Source: an uncultured Pseudorhodobacter sp. (GTDB taxonomy: Bacteria > Pseudomonadota > Alphaproteobacteria > Rhodobacterales > Rhodobacteraceae). Taken from it: DNA of 37,686 nucleotides. The DNA lies in assembly GCA_945957495.1 (NCBI GenBank), contig CAMFLG010000002.1, positions 1-37,686 on the forward strand, read 5' to 3'. Below the pieces are notes generated by a model, which did not search any database, was not told the origin of the DNA, and saw only the letters and a program-made list of their open reading frames with translations. The stretch's first letter is position 1. Each line of letters starts with the position of its first letter. Both the position numbers and the translations under genes were made by a program. Of the stretch, positions 29,225-37,686 are shown piece by piece.

Positions 29225-32200
29225 ATGTTCGATTTTCGCACCGTCGGCGGTGCCAGCTTCAGTTATGATGTTGATTTCAAAGAGGCGAATTACGCCAATA
29301 TTTCCTTTTTCGACGATACCCGCATCTCGATCCCGTTCCATCTGTCGCTGCGCGCCGAAAAATCGCTGGCAGTGTTCAACCGCCGGGATGGCAATCAATG
29401 GCAAGAGGAGGAGGCCGTCAATGTCGCCTTCAAGCCGGGGCTCAACAGGATAGAGCTGCGCTTTGATCCGCCGCAGACCACCGTTCTGCTGAACGGAGCG
29501 GTGATCTTCCGTCTGACGCAGAACAGCTGCCCCGACACCGAAAACATCACCTGCCTGAGCTATCAGGGGGCGGTTCTGCCCGCCTCGGTGCAACTGGGCG
29601 GCAAGCGCTATCAGGGGCGGCGCGGACGCGGCGAGATCAGCTTTGCCCAGCCCTTCCATATCGCCGGATGGGGCTTTGAACCCGGTGCCACCCAGATGCG
29701 GCATATGTTGGAAATCGAGGGCATGGATGAACCGCTGCGCCCCGGCCAGTTCGATCGCCCCGAGATCGCCCGCCGCGAAGGCGCCCTGTCGGTTCGCATC
29801 GGTATCAAATCGCTGCTGCCGGGGCGGGTCTGGCTGGATGTGCCGGATGGCGCGCCGCTGAACATCACCCTGACCTGCAATGGGGCGCCCTGTGGTGCCG
29901 CCCTCAGCCTGACCCGCCCCGAGGCCTTGGCACAGTTGGAGGCGATTACAGGCTCTGTTATCGCCGAACAGGATGCATTCACGGCGCTTCTGGCGTTGGA
30001 GCATATCCGCCACGGCAACTTTCTGGCCGAGCTTTCACCTGCAGCCCATGCCTGGGCGCTGGCCACCGCCACGTTTTATAACCTTGGCGATTTTCTGCGG
30101 CCCAGCACTGCAGAAACCACCACCGCAGCCCTTGCCCTGACCGCGCCAGAGCCGCCACCGTTGGATGAACTGCTGGTCGAAGAGTTGCGCACCCGCTTTA
30201 CCCTTGCGCTGCGGCAACCCGCCCCCGAGGGGACGGCAGACGGCAAGCTAGTCGATCTGCTGCCCGAACTGCCACCGCGTGGTTCTGAGGCCCGCAGACT
30301 CAGCTATCTGGTGCTGGCAGAGATCTTTTGCGCTCATGACGCGTTCGAGGAGCTTTACACTCTGGCGGCCGCTGAAGGCCTGCCCGCCTTCAACGCAGAA
30401 GAAAACGCTTGGCACAATTCGGTGATCCTGCCGTTTCTTTATGCGCAGCACCGCTTTGAAGACCTGCGCGTCATCCTGTGGTCACTGACCGAACCACGTG
30501 CCGACTGGATTGTTACATCGACTCTGGCTTGGGTGATGCGCCAGATCGTGCATGACCCGCTGCCACAGCTTTCCGAGCAGGCTCGTGAAGAATTGGTCTA
30601 TCCGTTTCTGGACTTCATCGAAAGGCGCGCCGGTCTCTATTGGGAACGCAGCGAATGCCAGCATCTGATTGGGGCCATGGTACAACTACTGGCCGCCCGT
30701 GACAGTTTCCCAGCCTATCTGGCGCAACGTCTGCAGCAAACCGCCGTGACGGTCTATGGGCTGTCGCAGGATTTCTGGAACACCCTTGCCCGCACCAAAG
30801 CCACAAGCAGGCCAATGCTCAGCGGCGATCTGGCCGCCGCGCAGGAAAACTTTCGCATTTTGGCCCGCCATAGCACCGGAAAGCCGCCAACCGAAGCCGT
30901 GGCACGGGCGCTGCGGTTCTTTGAACGCTTTGACAATCGCGACGCAGCACGGTTTCGCATCGAACTTCTGGGACCAGCCGGCACAATGCTGCCGACAGCC
31001 CCCGGCACGGCCCCGATCCTGACCGCGTTGCGCGACAGCCCTGTCGATCCTGCCCAGGCCGCCATGCGTCATCTGGCCTTTCCGCGCAGCGCCCTGCCCG
31101 CACAGGGCGAGAGCGAGACGGCGGCCCTCGCCGCCCTTGCCCGCGAAGCCGTGGCCGCAGCCCACAAGGACGTGCCGCGCGCACCCTATCACGATCTGCA
31201 AGGCCGGCTCAGCCGCAACATTGCCGCGCTGCTGACCGAGCTTGCCGGGATGCAAGACCCCGATGAGGCACCGCTTCGCCCAAGGCTCGCAGCCCTGCTG
31301 GCCGATATGCGCAGCCTGTCACGTGGGCGCAGCAAATTCATTGGCCTCGGTCTGGCCCTGGTCTTGATGAACGGGCTGATGCAGCTTGGGGCCAATCGCG
31401 CCGCCCGCAGGCTTTTGGGTGAAATCGGCGCCATGCGCGCGACGCTGAGCCCGCCAGAGGTGGAAACCCTGCGTCAGGCCCCTGCCCTTGCCTCGGCACT
31501 TTATGCCCTGCGCCAGACGGATGGGCCGCAGGCGCATCCGCTGCTCAGCCCGCTGTTGCGTTATTTCCCCGGTGTGCTGGCCGCTCTGCCGCCGCCGCAC
31601 AAGCCGACCTCTTCCACATCCACCCTGCCCGCCCCACATCCGCTGTTTGACACGCTGGTGACGGTGATCTCGTGCCGCGCCTATCTTGCTGATCGCATCC
31701 CCGCCCTTGAAGCCGCCTGGCTGCACCGGTTGGAAAGCCTTGGTATTCCCTATGTGGTGGTGGTGGGCGGCGCAGATGCGCCCCGGCTGGATGGAAACAT
31801 ACTGCATCTGGCCGTTGATGACGATTACGAAAGTCTGCCGCAGAAGGTGCTGGCTACCGTCGACTGGGTGCTGAACGAAACCGGCTTTGGCCATATGCTC
31901 AAGATCGACGACGACTGCTTTCTGGATGTCGAGGAATTCTTCCACAGCCAAAGCTGGCGCAAGTTCCACTACTATGGCCGCGCGCTCAGCCGCGATCCCG
32001 GCAACACGGACCGCAGCTGGCATTTCGCCAAATCCCGATCGGCGCGCGGGCGGTTGGAACTGGACAAGTCGCCCGAACCGTCCAGCTATGCCGATGGCGG
32101 CTCGGGCTATGCGCTCAGCCGGACCGCGATGGCGACCGTGATCAGCCAATCGACCAAGCCCAAAGGGCAGCAATTGCTGCAAGGCTCGTTCATGGAAGAC

Positions 32201-33448
32201 AAGGCGATCGGCGATCTGCTGTCGCTGGGCCAGATCAGCGTGGCTGATGAAGATTACTTTGCCTCGGTGCAGCGGCGAACCCATGCGACGGCGCTGCCGG
32301 TGTCGATCTGGGCCAACAGCTTTTGGCCCAGCCGGGCTTCGGGGGTGAAACTGGTGCATCTCGACAGCGCGGCCCTGCAACCCCGCGCTGCTGATACCGT
32401 GGGGACACTGCAGCTTTTCCCGCACAAGATCTGGCCCAGCTATTCGCAGCCCCTGCTGGGAGCCAACAGCAACCTGCTGGAGTTGATCAGCCCGGTCGAT
32501 ACGCTGGAGCGGCTGAATGCCGAAGCCCTTGCGGTGGTGGCCTGCACCCGCAACGAAATGTTCATGCTGCCACATTTTCTCGCGCATTATCGCGCCATGG
32601 GGGTCAAGGCCTTCCTGATCGCCGACAACACCTCGGATGATGGCACGCTGGAATATCTGGCCCGGCAACCCGATGTCGCAGTGTTCTCGGTCGACAGCGA
32701 ATACCGCATTTCACAATATGGCGTAGCCTGGCAGCAAGCGATCCTGTCGAACTTCCGCGTAGGCCGCTGGAGCCTTGTCGCCGATGCCGATGAGTTTCTG
32801 GTCACCGGCGCCGATCCCGGAACGGCCCCCGCGCTGAGTGACGTTCTGGCCGAGGCCGAGGCCGAGGGCGCTGATGCGCTGCGGTTGTTCATGCTGGATC
32901 TTTATCCCGAAGGTCCGCTTTCCAAAACCGACTTTGCCTCGGGAGATCTGTTCGCCGAGGCCGGCTATTGTGACACAGAGCCATTCCTGAGCAATTGCCC
33001 CAGCCAGGGCCCTTATAGCAATGCACCAACCTGGACCTCATCGCTGCGCCATCGGCTGATCCCCAATTCGCGCGCCGAACTTTTTGTCGCGCAAAAAATC
33101 GCCTTGCTGAACTACCGGCCCTGGATGCGGCTTTCGGCGGGGCTGCACTATGTTGCAGGCGTACGGTTGGCGCAGCGGCAACTGGTTTTTGCCCATTTCA
33201 AGTATCACGCCGAATTCCGCCGCAAAGCACAGGCAGAAGTCAACCGCCGCCAGCATTTCAACAATGCCGAGGAATACCGCCGCTATCTGGCGCTGATGTC
33301 CGAAGGCCGCGAGGTGATCTTCAAACCCGGGCTGTCCTGCCTCTGGCAAGACAGCCCCAGTGTGCAGGTCATTCTGACGCCTCCCGAGCCGCAGGCAACC
33401 GCCGGAAGGGGTTTCGCGGCGAAACCTTTGCGGTCCGAAAAGCTGTAA
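29225..33448 (+). CDS. Giant chimeric glycosyltransferase: galectin-like N-terminal domain + helical region + GT31-like + GT92/Glyco_tranf_2_4-like
   Basis: N-term ISIPFHLSLRAEKSLAVFNRRDGNQWQEEEAVNVAFKPGLNRIELRFDPPQTTVLLNGAVIFRL resembles a galectin CRD. FDTLVTVISCRAYLADRIPALEAAWL...MLKIDDDCFLD...DGGSGYALSRTAM...FMEDKAIGDLL is GT31-like. LAVVACTRNEMFMLPHFLAHYRAMGVKAFLIADNTSDDGT is GT92/Glyco_tranf_2_4-like. Confidence 0.85.
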   Translation: MFDFRTVGGASFSYDVDFKEANYANISFFDDTRISIPFHLSLRAEKSLAVFNRRDGNQWQEEEAVNVAFKPGLNRIELRFDPPQTTVLLNGAVIFRLTQNSCPDTENITCLSYQGAVLPASVQLGGKRYQGRRGRGEISFAQPFHIAGWGFEPGATQMRHMLEIEGMDEPLRPGQFDRPEIARREGALSVRIGIKSLLPGRVWLDVPDGAPLNITLTCNGAPCGAALSLTRPEALAQLEAITGSVIAEQDAFTALLALEHIRHGNFLAELSPAAHAWALATATFYNLGDFLRPSTAETTTAALALTAPEPPPLDELLVEELRTRFTLALRQPAPEGTADGKLVDLLPELPPRGSEARRLSYLVLAEIFCAHDAFEELYTLAAAEGLPAFNAEENAWHNSVILPFLYAQHRFEDLRVILWSLTEPRADWIVTSTLAWVMRQIVHDPLPQLSEQAREELVYPFLDFIERRAGLYWERSECQHLIGAMVQLLAARDSFPAYLAQRLQQTAVTVYGLSQDFWNTLARTKATSRPMLSGDLAAAQENFRILARHSTGKPPTEAVARALRFFERFDNRDAARFRIELLGPAGTMLPTAPGTAPILTALRDSPVDPAQAAMRHLAFPRSALPAQGESETAALAALAREAVAAAHKDVPRAPYHDLQGRLSRNIAALLTELAGMQDPDEAPLRPRLAALLADMRSLSRGRSKFIGLGLALVLMNGLMQLGANRAARRLLGEIGAMRATLSPPEVETLRQAPALASALYALRQTDGPQAHPLLSPLLRYFPGVLAALPPPHKPTSSTSTLPAPHPLFDTLVTVISCRAYLADRIPALEAAWLHRLESLGIPYVVVVGGADAPRLDGNILHLAVDDDYESLPQKVLATVDWVLNETGFGHMLKIDDDCFLDVEEFFHSQSWRKFHYYGRALSRDPGNTDRSWHFAKSRSARGRLELDKSPEPSSYADGGSGYALSRTAMATVISQSTKPKGQQLLQGSFMEDKAIGDLLSLGQISVADEDYFASVQRRTHATALPVSIWANSFWPSRASGVKLVHLDSAALQPRAADTVGTLQLFPHKIWPSYSQPLLGANSNLLELISPVDTLERLNAEALAVVACTRNEMFMLPHFLAHYRAMGVKAFLIADNTSDDGTLEYLARQPDVAVFSVDSEYRISQYGVAWQQAILSNFRVGRWSLVADADEFLVTGADPGTAPALSDVLAEAEAEGADALRLFMLDLYPEGPLSKTDFASGDLFAEAGYCDTEPFLSNCPSQGPYSNAPTWTSSLRHRLIPNSRAELFVAQKIALLNYRPWMRLSAGLHYVAGVRLAQRQLVFAHFKYHAEFRRKAQAEVNRRQHFNNAEEYRRYLALMSEGREVIFKPGLSCLWQDSPSVQVILTPPEPQATAGRGFAAKPLRSEKL
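33410..33426. repeat. 17-bp palindrome GGTTTCGC-G-GCGAAACC (copy 1, inside the 3' end of the 29225..33448 CDS)
   Basis: Perfect 8-bp arms; same sequence recurs at 36044 and 37417. Confidence 0.9.
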
Positions 33449-33450
33449 TA

Positions 33451-33529
33451 GCGCTTTGATGCAGGGTCTGAATGTGCGATAGTTTGCAGCACAATAGCAA
33501 AACTACCGCACATTGCGTATCGAAAGCGC
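33451..33529. promoter_or_regulatory. Nested inverted-repeat array directly upstream of parA (operator/partition-site candidate)
   Basis: Outer arms GCGCTTTGAT (33451) / ATCGAAAGCGC (33519). Inner arms AATGTGCGATAGTTTGC (33471) / GCAAAACTACCGCACATT (33497). Confidence 0.7.
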
Positions 33530-33532
33530 CCT

Positions 33533-34939
33533 ATGAGCAAGAAGTCCGACCCGACTACCGCACAGCCCTACCATAATCTTGACCCCGCCCGCGCCGCTGC
33601 CAAGCTTGGACCAACAGTCGACACCACCCGGTTTGCCAAGGCGGCCGCCTTTTGCGACAAGGGCCGGGATGATCTGGCCCGGCGCGGCTATGCGCCGGAC
33701 GGAAAAAAACATCTGCGGCGGTTCTCGATCTGGGAGATCACCAAATATCTGATCCCCGTCGCAGCGGCCCATCTGCGCCGGGTGCTGCGCGCCAATCCCG
33801 ACCTGCCGCAGGGCGAAGGCGAAGCGGGGGCGAAATGGTTCACCCTGGAAGAGGTTCTGACCCTGCGCGAGCATCTTGCCGCCGAGGGCCTCGCCTCGAA
33901 GGAATACAAACCCTGGCGCCCGAAGGGAGCGCCTGCGAAAATCTGTGCGGTGGCCAACTTCAAGGGCGGCTCCGGCAAGACCACCACTTGCGCCCATCTG
34001 GCAATGGCGGCGGCACTGGATGGCTACAAGGTTCTGGTAATTGATCTGGACAGCCAAGGCTCGATGACCTCGATTTTCGGCGCCACAGTCGCGGATGAAT
34101 GGCAGACGGTGTTTCCACTGATCGCCAAGGACTACGCCCGCGCAGTTCAGGCCGAAAACCTTGTCCGCGCCGCCAAAGCGGCCCCTGCCCTGCCGCTGGA
34201 TGAGACTCTAACCGCCGCATTAGAGACGAATTCTGCGGATCTGATTCAGAAAACCCACTGGCCAAATATTGACCTCATCGGCGCCCAGCTGAACCTGTAC
34301 TGGGCCGAATTCCAGATACCAGTCTGGCGGATGGGCCTGCGATCCTGGGCGCTATGGGACGCGCTGGGGAATTTCCTGACCACCGAAGGCATTCTGGATC
34401 GCTATGACGTGGTGTTTCTCGACACACCGCCAGCGCTCGGTTACCTGACGATTAATTCACTGGCTGCCGCGGATATTCTGCTGGTGCCTTTGGGGGCATC
34501 CTTTCTGGAATTCGACAGTACCGGCCGGTTTTTCGATATGCTCTACACCACATTTGCCAGCATCGAAGATGGTGAAAACAGCCAGCGCAGAGCCTTGGGT
34601 CTGGATGAGATACGGTTTGAATGGGACGTGGTGCGCGCCATCATCACTCGCTTTGATGCCAGCCAGCAGACCGATCTGGCCAATGTGATTCAGGCCTATT
34701 TCGGCGATTTCATGACCCCCTACCGACAGGAATTCACCGCCCTCGTCGGACAGGCCGGCGAGCAGGTGAACGGCATCTACGAGGCCGATTACCGCGATTT
34801 CAACCGCGACACCTATCTGCGCGGCCGAGAGGCATTTGACCGCACCTATGCCGAATTCAAACAACTGCTGATCGGCGCCTGGTGGCGCGACGCGCAACTG
34901 GCGAAAGGAACCACCGATGGCAAAACGCAGAAGGCTTGA
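33533..34939 (+). CDS. parA: ParA-type plasmid partition ATPase with N-terminal extension
   Basis: ICAVANFKGGSGKTTTCAHLAMAAALDGYKVLVIDLDSQGSMTSIFG, DVVFLDTPPALGYLTINSLAAADILLVPLGASFLEFDST. Confidence 0.95.
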   Translation: MSKKSDPTTAQPYHNLDPARAAAKLGPTVDTTRFAKAAAFCDKGRDDLARRGYAPDGKKHLRRFSIWEITKYLIPVAAAHLRRVLRANPDLPQGEGEAGAKWFTLEEVLTLREHLAAEGLASKEYKPWRPKGAPAKICAVANFKGGSGKTTTCAHLAMAAALDGYKVLVIDLDSQGSMTSIFGATVADEWQTVFPLIAKDYARAVQAENLVRAAKAAPALPLDETLTAALETNSADLIQKTHWPNIDLIGAQLNLYWAEFQIPVWRMGLRSWALWDALGNFLTTEGILDRYDVVFLDTPPALGYLTINSLAAADILLVPLGASFLEFDSTGRFFDMLYTTFASIEDGENSQRRALGLDEIRFEWDVVRAIITRFDASQQTDLANVIQAYFGDFMTPYRQEFTALVGQAGEQVNGIYEADYRDFNRDTYLRGREAFDRTYAEFKQLLIGAWWRDAQLAKGTTDGKTQKA

Positions 34940-36035
34940 GACCCCTGGTGCCGCCGAACTCGCCGACCTTGAGGCCGGTTTCGCGGCCAGACTTCCCGGT
35001 GACCGCAGCGGGCTTGCGGCCCCGATCGCGCAGATCGCCGGGGATATTGCCCGCACCACAGAACCGCTGGAACTAGACCAAAGGATCGCCAACGCCCGCG
35101 ATAGCCACGATGCAGCCGCCTGGCGGCAGGCTCAGGATGAGGGCCGCGTGGTCAGCGACCTGCCGCTTGACGCCATCGTTCTGGATCACGTCCTGCGCGA
35201 CCGCATGGTCGTCGAAGCCGGCGAAATGGAAGAACTGAAAGCCTCCATCCGCAGCAACGGTCTGCGCCACCCGGTCGAGGTGATACCGCTGGGTGCAGGC
35301 CAATACGGGCTGATTTCCGGCTGGCGCCGGGTCACGGCATTGCAAGAGTTGCGCGCCGAAAATGCGGGCTTTGCCACGGTCAAGGCCTTCGTGCGCCCGG
35401 CGCCGGAAGCGGGCGCACTTTATACCGCCATGGTCGAGGAGAACGAACTGCGCGCCCAATTGACCCCCTATGAGCGCGGTCGCATTGCGGTCATGGCGGC
35501 CCGGCTTGGCGCCTTTGTAGACACAGAGGCCGCAATAGAGACGATTTTTGCTGCCGCGTCCAAGGCCAAGCGATCTAAAATCCGCAGCTTTGCCTATGTG
35601 CATGAAGAACTGGGCGACAGATTGCAGTTTCCGACCGAGTTGTCGGAGCGCAACGGGCTGCGGCTGGCCTATGCTTTGCGCGAAGGCTATGGCGATGCGC
35701 TGCGCCAAGCGTTGCGGGGCGTTGCACTGTCTGGCCCTACCTATGAATGGGCCTTGTTAGAGCCTATTGTTACAGCAGCAGAGGCTATCGAGCGTTTGCC
35801 GGAGACAGGCAAGATCAACCGGGGAGGCCGGCCGAAAACCCAGTTCGCCAGACCCTCTGGCCACAGAGAGTCCTTGGCCAACGGCATCTCGATGGAGCGG
35901 ATCCTGCATGAGGATGGCTATTCGATCCGATTGCGCGGCCAGGTGGTTGATGTCGAAATGGTGGAGCTTCTGATGGACGACGTGCGCCGCCGCCTGAGCC
36001 CCCTGCCGGTTTTCACCCCCGGAATACGCGATTAG
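34917..36035 (+). CDS. parB: ParB-type partition protein
   Basis: LKASIRSNGLRHPVEVIPLGAGQYGLISGWRRVTALQEL...YTAMVEENELRAQLTPYERGRIA. Overlaps the parA 3' end by 23 bp. Confidence 0.93.
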   Translation: MAKRRRLETPGAAELADLEAGFAARLPGDRSGLAAPIAQIAGDIARTTEPLELDQRIANARDSHDAAAWRQAQDEGRVVSDLPLDAIVLDHVLRDRMVVEAGEMEELKASIRSNGLRHPVEVIPLGAGQYGLISGWRRVTALQELRAENAGFATVKAFVRPAPEAGALYTAMVEENELRAQLTPYERGRIAVMAARLGAFVDTEAAIETIFAAASKAKRSKIRSFAYVHEELGDRLQFPTELSERNGLRLAYALREGYGDALRQALRGVALSGPTYEWALLEPIVTAAEAIERLPETGKINRGGRPKTQFARPSGHRESLANGISMERILHEDGYSIRLRGQVVDVEMVELLMDDVRRRLSPLPVFTPGIRD

Positions 36036-36043
36036 CGCCGGGC

Positions 36044-36060
36044 GGTTTCGCCGCGAAACC
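36044..36060. repeat. 17-bp palindrome GGTTTCGC-C-GCGAAACC (copy 2)
   Basis: 8 bp after the parB stop. Confidence 0.9.
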
Positions 36061-36233
36061 CCCTGGCCCATGCCCTATGCCCAAGGCGCGGGCCATTAAG
36101 ATTTATCCACCGTTTTTTTGGCGCTTTCTCGCCATACGCCGCGAACACAGGTTCCCCTTGCGCCCATCTGCCGATAGGCAGGACCGCACTATGACCAGCC
36201 GACAGTTGTGAACACCTGGGGGATCGGGCGCGC

Positions 36234-37388
36234 ATGCAAGCCAAGTTCTTGATCATCGGACTGTCGCTTTTGCTGGCGGCTTGCGGGACTACGCCGCGCG
36301 GAGCAGGGTTGGAGCGTGAAATCCTGGCCGGTCAGGATCAGGTGATCAGGGCGGACGGCACGACCGGTGCGGCCCAAGGCAACGACGCCGAAGTCCCCGC
36401 TGACTTTGCGGTCGAAGTCGTCAGTCGCAGCAATCTGGCCAAATACGCATCCTGGCCTGCAGTGGGCGAAACTTCTCGCGGCTGGATCAACCGCGTCGAT
36501 CAGCCCAACACCCGCGTCCTGGCCGTTGGCGATACCGTCAATATCGCGATGTGGTCCACCGAGGACAACGGCCTGCTCAGCGGGCAGGGCCAGCGGCTGA
36601 TCAATATGCCGCCGCAACAGATCTCATCGACTGGTGAGTTGTTCCTGCCCTATATCGGACAGATCAAGGTCAGCGGCCTGTCGCCAGAACTTGCCCGCGA
36701 GGCGGTGCAAACCGCCTATACCAAGGTTTCGCCCTCGGTGCAGGTGCAGCTTGCCGCCAGCGAGGGCCGCAGCAACACCGCCAGCCTGCTCAGCGGCGTG
36801 AACAAGCCCGGCACCTACCCTTTGCTGGACCAGGATTTCACCCTGCTGGATCTGATTGCCGCTGCCGGTGGCATTGATCAAAAGCTGGTTAACCCGCAGA
36901 TCCGCCTGCAACGTGGCAACACCACCTATGCCACTTCGGTAGACCGGTTGATGAATGACACCGCGCTCAACACCACCCTTCAAGGCGGCGACCGCATTTT
37001 CATCGAAGACGATGAGCGCACCTATCTGGCGCTTGGCGCCACGGGAACCCAATCGCCCCACCGCTTCAACAAGGATCGCATCACCGCGCTGGATGCGATG
37101 TCACAGATCGGTGGCTTGGAGCCAACCCGCGCCAACGCCCAAGGCATCCTGATCCTGCGCACCTACCCCGACAGCGCGGTGCGCCGTGATGGCACCGGGC
37201 CGCGCCATGTCCGCACCATCTTTACCATCAACCTGACCACGGCTGACGGGCTGTTCAGCGCCGGGCAATTCCAGATCCGCTCCGGCGATGTGATCTACGC
37301 CACCGAAAGCCCGACCATCGTTACCCGCTCGATTCTTGGGATGACAGCCTTGCTGTTTGGCGTGGCCAATCAGACCAATAATTTCTGA
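36234..37388 (+). CDS. Polysaccharide export outer-membrane lipoprotein (Wza/KpsD-like, Poly_export + SLBB)
   Basis: Lipobox LSLLLAACG, LAVGDTVNIAMWS, ISSTGELFLPYIGQIKVSGLSPELAREAVQTAYTKV, SLLSGVNKPGTYPLLDQDFTLLDLIAAAGG. Confidence 0.92.
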   Translation: MQAKFLIIGLSLLLAACGTTPRGAGLEREILAGQDQVIRADGTTGAAQGNDAEVPADFAVEVVSRSNLAKYASWPAVGETSRGWINRVDQPNTRVLAVGDTVNIAMWSTEDNGLLSGQGQRLINMPPQQISSTGELFLPYIGQIKVSGLSPELAREAVQTAYTKVSPSVQVQLAASEGRSNTASLLSGVNKPGTYPLLDQDFTLLDLIAAAGGIDQKLVNPQIRLQRGNTTYATSVDRLMNDTALNTTLQGGDRIFIEDDERTYLALGATGTQSPHRFNKDRITALDAMSQIGGLEPTRANAQGILILRTYPDSAVRRDGTGPRHVRTIFTINLTTADGLFSAGQFQIRSGDVIYATESPTIVTRSILGMTALLFGVANQTNNF

Positions 37389-37405
37389 TCCTGACGTTGT
37401 CATCG

Positions 37406-37444
37406 GCTGCATACGGGGTTTCGCCGCGAAACCCCGTATGCAGC
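37406..37444. repeat. 39-bp perfect palindrome containing copy 3 of GGTTTCGC-C-GCGAAACC
   Basis: GCTGCATACGGGGTTTCGC-C-GCGAAACCCCGTATGCAGC: 19-bp perfect arms around one nucleotide, 17 bp after the export-gene stop. Confidence 0.92.
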
Positions 37445-37592
37445 GGCAATGTTGCCAAAAGGATGAAAGAAGCGGCACCACACTGCAAAATACAGATCAA
37501 AAGGCGATGGTTTCGCCCAATTTTGCATTCGCTCTTTCATACGCTGGTCAAATTTGCCAAAGACACCCAAACAATTTTCAGAGGCCTTTCTG

Positions 37593-37686
37593 ATGAACAT
37601 TCCCACGGAACCCCTTCCCGGACACAGTCGGCTGACGCATTTGCAGCGTCTTGAGGCTGAGAGCATTCACATCATGCGGGAGGTTG
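37593..37686 (+). CDS. cysD: Sulfate adenylyltransferase subunit 2 (CysD), 5' end only
   Basis: MNIPTEPLPGHSRLTHLQRLEAESIHIMREV... matches the conserved CysD N-terminus (LTHLxxLEAESIHIxREV); truncated by the window end. Confidence 0.85.
   Translation, partial: MNIPTEPLPGHSRLTHLQRLEAESIHIMREV

Noticed and set aside
31319-32668. 449-aa minus-strand ORF opposite the giant GT
   Set aside because: Antisense shadow of a high-GC coding region; His/Gln/Arg-rich with no family motif.

Overview
The window looks like alphaproteobacterial (Rhodobacteraceae-like) accessory or plasmid DNA, judged from gene content only. Left end: the 3' part of an RTX beta-roll exoprotein, then a convergent ugd. Positions ~3.8-9.4 kb are a mobile/mobilization block: serine resolvase, truncated ParA, MobC-like protein, VirD2-like relaxase, and an IS110-family transposase resembling the IS1111 group. 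Positions ~9.5-33.4 kb are a large glycan-assembly and sulfation locus. It contains glf, a coupled GT2, about eight sulfotransferase-like genes (some with degenerate PAPS-binding loops), several unusual multidomain glycosyltransferases, a coiled-coil protein and two paralogous ~85-aa proteins of unknown function. A parA-parB pair (33.5-36.0 kb) with an elaborate upstream inverted-repeat array and nearby 17-bp palindromes separates this locus from a Wza-like polysaccharide export lipoprotein and the 5' end of cysD (ATP sulfurylase, the sulfate-activation step needed by sulfotransferases). The most exciting candidate is a probably undescribed plasmid-type system for a heavily sulfated, galactose/galactofuranose-containing glycan. 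Its centrepiece is a 1407-aa protein combining a galectin-like N-terminus, an alpha-helical region, a GT31-like galactosyltransferase domain and a GT92/Glyco_tranf_2_4-like domain. All family assignments come from reading motifs by eye; no searches were run.
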